This document shows positions 6,191 to 14,574 of a DNA stretch of 53,784 bases, piece by piece (position 1 is the first letter of the stretch; each line of letters opens with the position of its first letter). A model generated the notes under the pieces. It did not search any database. It was not told the DNA's origin and saw only the letters and a list, made by a program, of their open reading frames with translations. The stretch is from NCBI GenBank assembly GCA_903924855.1, contig CAIYCW010000066.1, positions 1 through 53,784 of the forward strand, read 5' to 3'. Source of the stretch: an uncultured Rhodospirillales bacterium (GTDB lineage: Bacteria; Pseudomonadota; Alphaproteobacteria; Acetobacterales; Acetobacteraceae). Both the position numbers and the translations under genes were made by a program.

Positions 6191-9055
6191 ATGAACGCCC
6201 CAGCCCATATCGCCAGTTCCGCCTTAGCCCTGCGCCTGAAGCGCGAAATCCGCGGCGACGTGCTGTTCTCCCCGGCCGATCGCGGCCGCTACGCCACCGA
6301 CGCCTCGATCTACCAGGCCATGCCGATCGGCGTGATCGTCCCCGAACGCATCGAGGACGTGGCAACCGCCATGCAGATCGCGAGGGAAGCCGGCATCCCC
6401 ATCCTGCCGCGCGGCGGCGGCACCAGCCAATGCGGCCAGACCGTCAACACCGCCCTGGTCATCGACTGCACCAAGCATCTCCGCCGCCTGATCAACATCG
6501 ACCCTGGGTCGCGCCGCGCCACCGTCGAGCCGGGACTCGTGCTCGGCCATCTCAACGCGGCACTCAAGCCGCACGGCCTGTTCTTCCCGGTCGATCCCTC
6601 CACCCACAGCCGCTGCACCATCGGCGGCATGACCGCCAACAATTCCTGCGGCTCCAAATCCATCCGCTACGGGCTGATGGCCGACAATGTCGAACGCATC
6701 GACGCCATATTGGCCGACGGCGCCCGCCACATCTTCGGCCCGGACATGCGCGAACCCGCCTCCCTCATCGCCGAGCTGCGCGCACTGGGCGCCAGCGAAG
6801 CCTCCGAGATCGCAGCCCGCTTCCCCCGCGTCCTGCGCCGCGTCGGCGGCTACAATCTGGACGCGCTGGAGCATGGCAACCTCGCCCGCATCCTGGTCGG
6901 CAGCGAGGGCACGCTGGCGTTTTCCGCCGCCATCGAGTTGATCCTGCAGCCGATCAAGCCGCGCAAGATGCTCGGCATCTGCCAGTTCCCGGATTTCCGC
7001 GCCGCGATGAGCGCAGCCCAACATCTGGTGACCCTCGACCCAGAAGCCGTCGAACTCGTCGATCGCACCATGATCGATCTCGGCCGTGCCATCCCGATCT
7101 TCCGCGCCACCATCGACCGCATGGTCAAAGGCCAGCCGGACAGCCTGCTGATCGTCGAATTCCACGGCCATGAAGACGCGCCCCTGTTGGCCAAACTCGC
7201 CGAGCTGGACGAGATGATGGCCGATCTCGGCTATCCCGGCGCCGTGGTACGCGCCACCGACCCGGGCTTTCAGGCGCAGATCGCCGAGGTGCGCGAAGCC
7301 GGCCTCAACATCATGATGTCGATGAAAGGGGACGGCAAACCGGTCTCCTTCATCGAGGATTGCGCGGTGCCGCTCGTCGATCTGGCGGATTTCACGGACG
7401 GGCTGAACGAGGTCTTCGCCCGCCACAACACCAAGGGCACCTGGTACGCCCACGCCTCCGTCGGCTGCCTGCATGTCCGCCCCGTGCTGAACATGAAGGA
7501 TGGAGCCGACATCGCCACCATGCGCCAGGTGGCCGAGGAAGCCTTCGACCTGGTGCGCCGCTACAAGGGCAGCCATTCCGGCGAACATGGCGATGGCATC
7601 GTGCGCAGCGAATTCCACGAGAAAATGTTCGGCCCCCGCATCGTGCGCGCCTTCGAGGCGGTCAAGCACGCATTCGATCCTGCCACCCTGCTCAACCCCA
7701 ACCGCATCGTCCACCCGCCGCGCATGGATGATCGCAGCCTGTTCCGCTACCCGCCCGGCTACGCCCCCCTGCCATCGGCACCGGTGCTGGACTGGTCCGC
7801 CCATCCATCCGGCCTGCTGGGTGCGGTCGAGATGTGCAACAACAACGGCACCTGCCGCGGCTTCGATGCCGGCGTGATGTGCCCCAGCTACCGCGCCACG
7901 CGCGACGAGGCGCATCTCACCCGCGGCCGCGCCAACACGCTGCGCCTGGCGCTGTCCGGCCAGATCGGCAGCGAAGGCCTGGCCGACCCCGCCTTGGCCG
8001 ACAGCATGAAACTCTGCGTCTCCTGCAAGGCGTGCCGGCGGGAATGCCCGACCGGGGTGGACATGGCGCGCATGAAGATCGAGGTGCTGGCCGCCCGCGC
8101 CCAACGACACGGCCTGTCCTTGCGCGACCGCTTGATCGCAGACCTGCCGCGCTATGCCGGCCTCGCCGGTCGCTTGTCCTTCCTTGCCAATCTGCGCAAC
8201 CGCTCGCCCTTGCTGCGCCGGCTCGGCGAAAGCCTAGGCCTCGCCGCCAGCCGCCCCTTGCCCGAATTCGCCCCCAACCCGTTCCGAGACACCGAGGCCG
8301 AGACCGGAGCGCAGCCAGGCCTGCGCGACGTCTATCTGCTGGCGGACACGTTCAACCGCGCCTTCGAGCCGGAGAATCTCCGCGCCGCCCTGCGCGTCCT
8401 GCGCGCCGCCGGCTTCAACCCGATCCTGCCAAACGCCGGCGCTCGCCCGCTCTGCTGCGGCCGCACCTACCTCGCCGCAGGCCAGGTCGATCGCGCCCGC
8501 GCCGAGCTCGCCCGCCTGCGCGGCGCGTTCTCGCGCGACATCCCGGTGATCGGCCTCGAACCCTCCTGCCTGTTCACCCTGCGTGACGAGCTGGAAGCCC
8601 TGCTGCCTGGCACCGAGTCAGCCGAGCTTGCGGGCAGGGCGGTCCTGCTCGGCGAATTCCTGGCGCGCGAAAAACCCGCTCTGGCCTTCCAGCCGCAGAC
8701 CATCACCGCCCATGTGCACGGCCATTGCCACCAGAAAAGCTTCGGCGCCTTCACCCCGGCACTGGACGTGCTCAAGCAGATCCCGGATCTCGCGGTGAAG
8801 CCGATCGCCTCCGGCTGCTGCGGCATGGCCGGCGCCTTCGGCTATCAAAGCGAAACGCAGGATGCCTCCCGCGCCATGGCCGAGCTTGGCCTGCTGCCTG
8901 CCATCCGCGCGGCCGAGCCCCATGACATCGTGGTGGCGGACGGCACATCCTGCCGCCATCAGATCCGCGACCTCGCCGGACGAGAGGCCATCCACTCCGT
9001 CCGCCTGCTCGACCGCGCCTTGCGCCAACACGCCGCACCCAAGCCGCCAGGCTGA
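6191..9055 (+). CDS. Fused FAD-binding / Fe-S 2-hydroxyacid dehydrogenase (GlcD-GlcF or YdiJ type)
   Basis: A 954-aa two-part flavoprotein. Residues ~35-270 form a PCMH-type FAD domain (ILPRGGGTSQCGQTVN at 71-86), followed by the FAD-oxidase C-terminal domain. The second half carries ferredoxin-like cysteines: CNNNGTCRGFDAGVMCPS near 547 and CVSCKACRRECPTG near 608. It also has CCG-type cysteine motifs at ~753 (LCCGRTY) and ~875 (SGCCGMAGAFGY), with GHCHQKS between them. This fusion is known from D-2-hydroxyglutarate, D-lactate and glycolate dehydrogenases that pass electrons to the quinone pool or a flavoprotein. Start ATG 6191 has CAGGAGA upstream. Divergence from the glyoxylate aminotransferase suggests glycolate or a related hydroxyacid; the exact substrate is open. 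Confidence 0.88.
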   Translation: MNAPAHIASSALALRLKREIRGDVLFSPADRGRYATDASIYQAMPIGVIVPERIEDVATAMQIAREAGIPILPRGGGTSQCGQTVNTALVIDCTKHLRRLINIDPGSRRATVEPGLVLGHLNAALKPHGLFFPVDPSTHSRCTIGGMTANNSCGSKSIRYGLMADNVERIDAILADGARHIFGPDMREPASLIAELRALGASEASEIAARFPRVLRRVGGYNLDALEHGNLARILVGSEGTLAFSAAIELILQPIKPRKMLGICQFPDFRAAMSAAQHLVTLDPEAVELVDRTMIDLGRAIPIFRATIDRMVKGQPDSLLIVEFHGHEDAPLLAKLAELDEMMADLGYPGAVVRATDPGFQAQIAEVREAGLNIMMSMKGDGKPVSFIEDCAVPLVDLADFTDGLNEVFARHNTKGTWYAHASVGCLHVRPVLNMKDGADIATMRQVAEEAFDLVRRYKGSHSGEHGDGIVRSEFHEKMFGPRIVRAFEAVKHAFDPATLLNPNRIVHPPRMDDRSLFRYPPGYAPLPSAPVLDWSAHPSGLLGAVEMCNNNGTCRGFDAGVMCPSYRATRDEAHLTRGRANTLRLALSGQIGSEGLADPALADSMKLCVSCKACRRECPTGVDMARMKIEVLAARAQRHGLSLRDRLIADLPRYAGLAGRLSFLANLRNRSPLLRRLGESLGLAASRPLPEFAPNPFRDTEAETGAQPGLRDVYLLADTFNRAFEPENLRAALRVLRAAGFNPILPNAGARPLCCGRTYLAAGQVDRARAELARLRGAFSRDIPVIGLEPSCLFTLRDELEALLPGTESAELAGRAVLLGEFLAREKPALAFQPQTITAHVHGHCHQKSFGAFTPALDVLKQIPDLAVKPIASGCCGMAGAFGYQSETQDASRAMAELGLLPAIRAAEPHDIVVADGTSCRHQIRDLAGREAIHSVRLLDRALRQHAAPKPPG

Positions 9056-9211
9056 TCCGACCGCTGCTGTTTTTGTCAGAAAATGCGGCAAGGCCGTCTA
9101 CAAAACGGGATGAAACCTGTTTGGTCGCACGGCACCCACCACCGCTAGTTTTCCATCGACACACGTCATCAAGGGCGCTTCGGCCCAAGGTGACAGGTCG
9201 GAGGATTGTCG

Positions 9212-10087
9212 ATGCGGTATCCCGCCCTGAAACCAAGCAAGCTGCTGCAGGCAGCCGCTGTGCTGGCCGGCCTGATGATCGCGCCCCAGGCACGCGCCGA
9301 CGCGGTGGGGGACAGCACAACCGAATCAACCATCACCGGCGCGTTCACCACCATGCGCCAGCTGGTCAACGCCGCCGAGCACGGCCGTGTCTCCGCCCAG
9401 GTCACCCTGGCGCAACGCTATGAGAGCGGCGAGGGCGTCGAGCACGACATGGCGGAGGCGCTGCGCTGGTACTGGGTGGCCGCAACCCAAGGGGACGCGC
9501 AGTCACAGATGAAGCTCGCGGTGCTGTACGACACCGGCAGCCAGGTGCGGCAGAATTTCACCATGGCCGCCCGCTGGTATGAGATGGCGGCACGCAACGG
9601 CAATGTGGCGGCCCAGGCCCGCCTCGCGGTGATGTATTACCGCGGGATCGGGGTGAAAGCCGATGCCAGCGAATCCCTGTCCTGGTCGCGCGAGGCCGCC
9701 CTGCAGGGCAATGCCGATGCCGAATACACCCTCGGCCTGCTCTATGCCGACGGCGCCGGGGTGCCGGTGGATTACAGCCAGGCCTTTCACTTCTTCGAAC
9801 TGGCGGCCTCGTCAGGTCATGTGCAGGCGCAATACATGCTGGCCCTGCTCTACGGCAACGGCGTCGGCGTGGCCCCCAACCGCCTGATGGCCCAGCTCTG
9901 GTTCTCGGTCAGTGCCCTCAACGGCAACACCGAGGCAGCGCCCACCAGCCTGGTCGGCCCCCAGGCGGCCGACCGGCGCGAGCCCGGCATGGTGGCTGCC
10001 ATGGCCCGCGAATGCATCCTCTCCGCCTATCGCCGCTGCGGGCCCACGCTGACATCCGCGATCATGGACCCGGTCCGGCTGAACTGA
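9212..10087 (+). CDS. Secreted Sel1-repeat protein
   Basis: A 291-aa protein starting with a signal peptide (hydrophobic stretch LLQAAAVLAGLMIAP, then ARA-DA as probable cleavage). After it come about five Sel1/TPR-like repeats of ~36 residues, recognisable by A..G...AQ..LA..Y..G.GV and A..W....A..G (residues ~50-240). Such solenoids mediate protein-protein contacts, often in the periplasm or envelope. The ATG at 9212 is preferred over an upstream TTG at 9206 because GGAGG at 9200-9204 is then seven bases away. No partner gene is evident: it follows the dehydrogenase by 156 bp and faces the HD gene on the other strand. The role is unknown. Confidence 0.82.
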   Translation: MRYPALKPSKLLQAAAVLAGLMIAPQARADAVGDSTTESTITGAFTTMRQLVNAAEHGRVSAQVTLAQRYESGEGVEHDMAEALRWYWVAATQGDAQSQMKLAVLYDTGSQVRQNFTMAARWYEMAARNGNVAAQARLAVMYYRGIGVKADASESLSWSREAALQGNADAEYTLGLLYADGAGVPVDYSQAFHFFELAASSGHVQAQYMLALLYGNGVGVAPNRLMAQLWFSVSALNGNTEAAPTSLVGPQAADRREPGMVAAMARECILSAYRRCGPTLTSAIMDPVRLN

Positions 10088-10106
10088 GCGCCCGGTCGCA
10101 GGCGCG

Positions 10107-10781
10107 TCAAACACGCGCCGCCGGCATCCCAAGCTCGGCTTCGAACGCCGCCATGAAATCGGCGATCAGCTGCGTGCGGGCCGCGGCAAGCGCCCTGCCG
10201 GTTGCGGTCTGAAACCCCTCCTGCAGATGCAAAAGCTTGGCGCGGAAATGATCCAGCGCATAGGCACGGTCATCCAGCGACCGCCGCTCCGCCCGCGGAT
10301 CTTCTGGATTGTAGAGCGCCGAACCCATCCGCCCCGCGGTGTAGAAGCAGCGCGCCACCCCGATCATGCCGATCGCATCCAGCCGATCGGCATCCTGCAG
10401 AATGCGGGCAATCCGGCTCTGAGGCGCGATGCCGGCCGAGAAACTATGCGCGCAGATGGCATGGGTAATGCCTGCCACCCTGTCCTGCGGCCAGCTCTGC
10501 GCCGCCAGCACCAATTCGGCCTGCGCCGCCGCGAGGCGTGACGCCTGGGACCGTCGCGGATCATTCTTTGCCACCGCCACGCAATCATGCAGCATCACGC
10601 TCGCCGCCAGATCCTCCCGCTCCGCCTCGGTTTCCACGCCCTCCGCGGCCGCGATGCCAAACGCGTTGGTCCAGACACGGCCGATATGGTCAAGGTCATG
10701 CGCACCATCGCCGGCTTGCGACACCCCGCTATGGGGCAGCAGCCGCGCCGCAACCGCCGCACATGGGTCCCACTGCTCCAT
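10107..10781 (-). CDS. HD-domain phosphohydrolase, YedJ-like
   Basis: A 224-aa cytoplasmic protein of the HD superfamily. The metal-binding set is visible: AHDLDHIGRVW gives the first histidine, VMLHDCVAV gives the HD pair, and later conserved elements are ICAHSFS and LQDADRLDAIG. The layout matches the E. coli YedJ group (about 230 aa), predicted phosphohydrolases with unknown substrate. The start at 10781 places the HD motif at the expected distance; the frame stays open further upstream but that part does not look like family sequence. It ends 19 bp from the convergent Sel1 gene, and the unknown gene upstream ends 200 bp before its start. Confidence 0.82.
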   Translation of the reverse strand: MEQWDPCAAVAARLLPHSGVSQAGDGAHDLDHIGRVWTNAFGIAAAEGVETEAEREDLAASVMLHDCVAVAKNDPRRSQASRLAAAQAELVLAAQSWPQDRVAGITHAICAHSFSAGIAPQSRIARILQDADRLDAIGMIGVARCFYTAGRMGSALYNPEDPRAERRSLDDRAYALDHFRAKLLHLQEGFQTATGRALAAARTQLIADFMAAFEAELGMPAARV

Positions 10782-10980
10782 CGAATCGCACTCCTGCTGC
10801 CTGGTGTCGCGCGCAATCCAGGCAGGAAACACGCCGCCGTCCAGTGATGATTGCGCCATCCAGCGCGCCCCTGGCCTGTGCCACCCCCAAACCCGCCCCC
10901 AACTGGCCCCAACGGGTTCCAAGCGCACCCCGAAGAGCCAGCACCAAAAGCCCCACAAAAATGCCCCGTGCGGTGCATCA

Positions 10981-12093
10981 TCACGCCATGCGTGCCACCT
11001 CCCGCCGCGGCAACTGCGGCCTGTCACCATCCTCAGCCTGCGGCCCCATCGCAGCCCTCCCGCCCGCATGGCGGCCAAGCCGCGCCGGCGCTGCAACACG
11101 GCGCCACTCGATCAGCGGCAGATGGCGGGTCGCCAGCAGATGATAGGTCTGCTGCACACACTCCCAGAGCGCGTCATCCTGCGTGTCAGGGCAGCCATCC
11201 CACGCGGTCAGCACCGCATCCCAGCCGCTGGCATCGATGAACAGCGCATCCCGATGTTGGCGGATGAACAAAATCTGCTGGGTCGCATTGCGCAGCAACT
11301 GCAGCACCGAGCCGGTCTGCGCATCAACCGCCGCAAAGCGGGTGGCAAACTGGCGCAGGGCTGAAGCCGCCAGAAACCCCACACGCTGCACCGTCTCGCG
11401 GCGCTGCTGGCCCACGAGCCTGCGTTGCCCGTGGCGCCCGGGCTGTGACCAGCTCTGCGTCCGCGCCAGGCGCCGCACCAGGTCCTGCACCCGCCCCAGC
11501 AGCGACTCGCGCAACGCCTCGATATAGGCCAACTCATGCGCAAGCTGATCCACCAGCGCCACCGCCTCCGCCGCGTTGCGCAGCCCCAGCATCTCGGCCG
11601 CCTGGGCAAACGCCGCCTGCACCGCTTGGCGCAGCGCCGGATCGGTGATCAGCCGGTGCATGGTCTGCTGCGAAAACGCCAGCGCCCCTTCCTCACCCGC
11701 CACCGGATCGGACAGCCACGACACCAGCGCGATCTGCAATCGGGAGGCCGCGATCCAGCGATGATGCGGCGCCGGGCTCCAATGCGCCTCCCCGGTCAGC
11801 ACCTCCGCCGGCAAGCGGTCCCCCAGGCTGAGCACCGGCACGAAATCCAGCGCCTGCGCGATCAGCCCCAGCATTCGCCCATCCGGGCTGTCATCGCTGA
11901 TCGACAATTCCCGCTGCAGCGCCCGCAACGGCAAGGACGCATCGCGCTCGCCCAGCTTCATCACCATCACCGGCGTGCCGTCCGACCCATCCCGGCGAAA
12001 CATCACCTCGCCGGTCGCATGAAACGCGCGGTGATCCAGCATGCACACGCCATCCGGCGCGTCGGGCTTGGGCGGAGCTGAAAACAGGGACAT
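10981..12093 (-). CDS. Conserved hypothetical protein, unknown function
   Basis: A 370-aa soluble protein I do not recognise. The N-terminal ~150 residues look globular. Residues ~150-300 are strongly helical with heptad-like patterns (QQTMHRLITDPALRQAVQAA and RVQDLVRRLARTQSWSQ), suggesting a helical bundle or coiled coil. The last ~30 residues are low-complexity and basic. The start at 12093 shares a divergent control region with the EAL-like gene. No signal peptide or membrane segment is present. Regular codon use supports a real gene. Its position beside a degenerate EAL gene could mean a shared regulatory role, which is speculation. Confidence 0.6.
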   Translation of the reverse strand: MSLFSAPPKPDAPDGVCMLDHRAFHATGEVMFRRDGSDGTPVMVMKLGERDASLPLRALQRELSISDDSPDGRMLGLIAQALDFVPVLSLGDRLPAEVLTGEAHWSPAPHHRWIAASRLQIALVSWLSDPVAGEEGALAFSQQTMHRLITDPALRQAVQAAFAQAAEMLGLRNAAEAVALVDQLAHELAYIEALRESLLGRVQDLVRRLARTQSWSQPGRHGQRRLVGQQRRETVQRVGFLAASALRQFATRFAAVDAQTGSVLQLLRNATQQILFIRQHRDALFIDASGWDAVLTAWDGCPDTQDDALWECVQQTYHLLATRHLPLIEWRRVAAPARLGRHAGGRAAMGPQAEDGDRPQLPRREVARMA

Positions 12094-12276
12094 GGCGTGC
12101 CTTCAACCACAATGTCCCTGAAGTGTGCCGCCATCCGGTTAACAACCGATGAAATCACCTCTCGCCGGCATCCCATCCACCACAATCAAAAAATTGAGAC
12201 AAAATCTCCAAAATTAGCATCGCTTTCACACCTCCCCCCCAAACTTCCGCAAACCATCCCAAAAATGAGATTGATC

Positions 12277-13131
12277 ATGCCGCCCCACCCCACTCCCACC
12301 CGCCCAGGATCGTCACAAGCGCCCGATCGCCGCGCCGAAGCCGCGCGTCGCCGGCGCATGCTGCGCGATCTCGATCTCGCCGTGGCCAACGACACGCTCA
12401 ACCTCGTCTTCCGCCCAAGGCTGCTGCTCGACTCCGGCAGGCTCTGGGGAGCGGAGACCACGTTGCGCTGGCCGCATCGCCGCCACGGGCTGCAGGGCGC
12501 CGGCGCCCTCTACGACATGGCCGGCGACACCAGGCTTGCCGCGCGCCTCACCGATTGGACACTGCGTCACGCCTGTCGCACCGCCGCCCAATGGGGCGAA
12601 ACCCCGGTCTGCGTCTCGGTGCGGCTGATCGGCCAGCAATGGCGCACACACGGCCTGGCAGACATGGCAGCGCAGGCCCTCACGCAGGCAAACCTCCCGC
12701 ACGCCAGGCTCGAACTGCGCATTCCGGAAGCCGCTCTCGACCATGTCTCGGCCGCCGACCTGCTGCACCTGTCGCAGCTGCGCGACCTTGGCATCGATCT
12801 CGCGCTCGAGCATTTCGGCGACACCGTGGCAAGCCTCTGCCTGCTGCGGCGCCTGCCGATCTCCACCCTCACCCTCGCCCCCGCTTTGCTGCGCCACGCC
12901 GCGGAAGACCCGGCGGACGCCACGTTGCTGCTCTCTGTTATCAGAACCGCGCGCGCCATGGGGCTGAACGTGGTCGCCTGCGGGGTGGAGCGGCAGGACC
13001 AACTGGCCCAGCTGCGCGCCAGCTTCTGCACCGCCGTGCAGGGCGGCTTGTTCGCCCAGGCCGGCCCCGCCTCCCTGGTGCTGCCCTGGCTCGAACCGGC
13101 CCAGCCAACAGGGGCGGAGCTGGCAGCATGA
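12277..13131 (+). CDS. Degenerate EAL-domain protein, probably not a c-di-GMP phosphodiesterase
   Basis: A 284-aa protein with the fold outline of an EAL domain but altered active-site motifs. LVFRPRL stands where LxYQP is expected and ETTLRW replaces EALLRW. RIPEAALDH keeps a glutamate at the ExxE/NxxE stage. LALEHFGD replaces LDDFG, losing both metal-binding aspartates, and VACGVE replaces VAEGVE, losing the catalytic-loop glutamate. It is therefore expected to bind a partner or c-di-GMP rather than hydrolyse it. The start is uncertain: ATG 12277 or 12265 are plausible, and the reading frame runs on to 12097 through low-quality sequence. It is divergent from the unknown 370-aa gene. C-di-GMP control would fit with the flagellar genes downstream, but no direct link is visible. 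Confidence 0.75.
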   Translation: MPPHPTPTRPGSSQAPDRRAEAARRRRMLRDLDLAVANDTLNLVFRPRLLLDSGRLWGAETTLRWPHRRHGLQGAGALYDMAGDTRLAARLTDWTLRHACRTAAQWGETPVCVSVRLIGQQWRTHGLADMAAQALTQANLPHARLELRIPEAALDHVSAADLLHLSQLRDLGIDLALEHFGDTVASLCLLRRLPISTLTLAPALLRHAAEDPADATLLLSVIRTARAMGLNVVACGVERQDQLAQLRASFCTAVQGGLFAQAGPASLVLPWLEPAQPTGAELAA

Positions 13132-13200
13132 CCAAGGCTTAACCAACCGGCCAACCAGAGGCGCCTTGCGCCGCATCAGGGCTTGGGCCAGCTTCAGCCC

Positions 13201-14238
13201 ATGCACTCCGAACCATCCTGCCCCCCTCCCGCGCCGTCGCACATCGCCATCATCGGCGCTGGCATGGCCGGCCTGTCCTGTGCCCGCGGGCTTCTGGCCC
13301 AGGGCCACCGTGTCTCGCTGTTCGACAAGGGCCGCAGCACCGGCGGCAGGCTCGCCACACGGCGGGACGGCACGCGCCAGTTCGACCACGGCGCCCAGTT
13401 CGCCACCGCCCGCGGGGCCGGGTTCGCAGCCCTGATGGCATCGCTCGCCCAATCCGGCCACGCCACACCCTGGCAAGCAGCCCAGAAGGGCACCGACATT
13501 GCCTGGATCGGTCAACCCGGCATGTCCGGTCTCGCCCGCGGCCTCACCGACTCCCTGGGCAGCGAATCGCTCACACTGCGCACCGCAGCCCATGTCTCCC
13601 GCATCACCCCCGACCGGCGCCTGCGCCTCCACCCGGCTGCCGAGGCCAAGCCTGGCAGCGTCAGCGATCAGGGCGGCGAGGTCACAGAACCCTTCGATGC
13701 GGTGCTGCTCGCCCTGCCGGCACCCCAGGCGATCCCGCTGCTCGGCACCATCGCCCACCAATTCGCTGGCCGCCTCGCTCCGGTGGCGATCGCCCCCTGC
13801 TGGGCGGTGATGCTCACCCTCGACACACCGCTCGCCGCACCAGACGTGCTGCGTCCCACGGATGGTCCGCTGTCCTGGATCGCGCGCGACTCCGCCCGCC
13901 CCGGCCGCGCGCCCGCCCCGGGTGAGGCCTGGGTGCTGCACGCCTCCGCCGCCTGGTCACGCACCCATCTGGAGGACGACGCCGATACCGTCATCGCGGC
14001 CCTGGTTTCGGCCTTCACCGCAGCCACCGGCCAAGGCTGCACCCCGGTCCAGGCCAAAGCCCATCGCTGGCGCTACGCGCTCACCGAAACCCCGCTGGGT
14101 GAGGCCTGTCTGTGGGACAGCACCGCGCGCATCGGCGTCTGCGGCGATTGGTGCCTGGGGGCGCGCATCGAAGCCGCCTTCGACAGCGGCACGGCCCTGG
14201 CCCAAACCGTCGCCACCACACTGGGGCTTCCGGCATGA
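13201..14238 (+). CDS. FAD-dependent oxidoreductase, renalase-like
   Basis: A 345-aa flavoprotein of the amine-oxidase/renalase superfamily. The dinucleotide-binding motif IAIIGAGMAGLSCARGL lies at residues ~16-32, followed by the acidic end of beta-2 (VSLFDKG), then GRSTGGRLATRR and FDHGAQF, typical of renalase-like proteins. The C-terminal ICGDWCLGARIEAAFDSG closes the FAD domain. Bacterial renalases oxidise abnormal dihydro-NAD(P) isomers; that reaction is possible but the family is broad. ATG at 13201 gives the standard spacing to the glycine motif; an in-frame TTG lies at 13183. Its stop overlaps the start of the DUF3253 gene (ATGA), so the two form an operon with the ABC transporter behind. 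Confidence 0.85.
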   Translation: MHSEPSCPPPAPSHIAIIGAGMAGLSCARGLLAQGHRVSLFDKGRSTGGRLATRRDGTRQFDHGAQFATARGAGFAALMASLAQSGHATPWQAAQKGTDIAWIGQPGMSGLARGLTDSLGSESLTLRTAAHVSRITPDRRLRLHPAAEAKPGSVSDQGGEVTEPFDAVLLALPAPQAIPLLGTIAHQFAGRLAPVAIAPCWAVMLTLDTPLAAPDVLRPTDGPLSWIARDSARPGRAPAPGEAWVLHASAAWSRTHLEDDADTVIAALVSAFTAATGQGCTPVQAKAHRWRYALTETPLGEACLWDSTARIGVCGDWCLGARIEAAFDSGTALAQTVATTLGLPA

Positions 14239-14555
14239 GTGACGACACGCAACGCCCCGCGCGCCGCTTGGCACCCGCCATCCAACCCGCCACCGGCGAA
14301 CGCGCGGTGGACATCGCCATCCTCAGCCTGGTCGCCGCCCGCGGTGCCGGCAAATCCATCTGCCCCACCGAAGCCGCCCAGGCGCTGGGCCCCGATTGGC
14401 GTGGCAAGCTGAGTGCGGTGCGCCGCGCCGCCATCCGCCTCGCCGAAGCCGGCCAGATCGACATTCTGCGCAAGGGCAAGCGCGTCGAGCCCGCCGAGGC
14501 GCGCGGCGTCATCCGCCTGGCGCTGCCCTCCTCGCCCCTCTCCGACCAGACCTGA
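14235..14555 (+). CDS. DUF3253 family protein
   Basis: A 106-aa protein matching DUF3253, a small winged-helix-like family: an AILSLVAARGAGKSICPTE helix-turn, then AQALGPDWRGKLSAVRRAA and the conserved end IDILRKGKRVEPAEARGVIRL. Such proteins are often annotated as S-adenosylmethionine tRNA ribosyltransferase-associated or simply unknown. The start overlaps the renalase-like stop by four bases, and the ABC gene starts 19 bp downstream. DNA binding is possible from the predicted fold but unproven. Confidence 0.8.
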   Translation: MSDDTQRPARRLAPAIQPATGERAVDIAILSLVAARGAGKSICPTEAAQALGPDWRGKLSAVRRAAIRLAEAGQIDILRKGKRVEPAEARGVIRLALPSSPLSDQT

Positions 14556-14574
14556 CCCCCGAAAGCGAACGACC

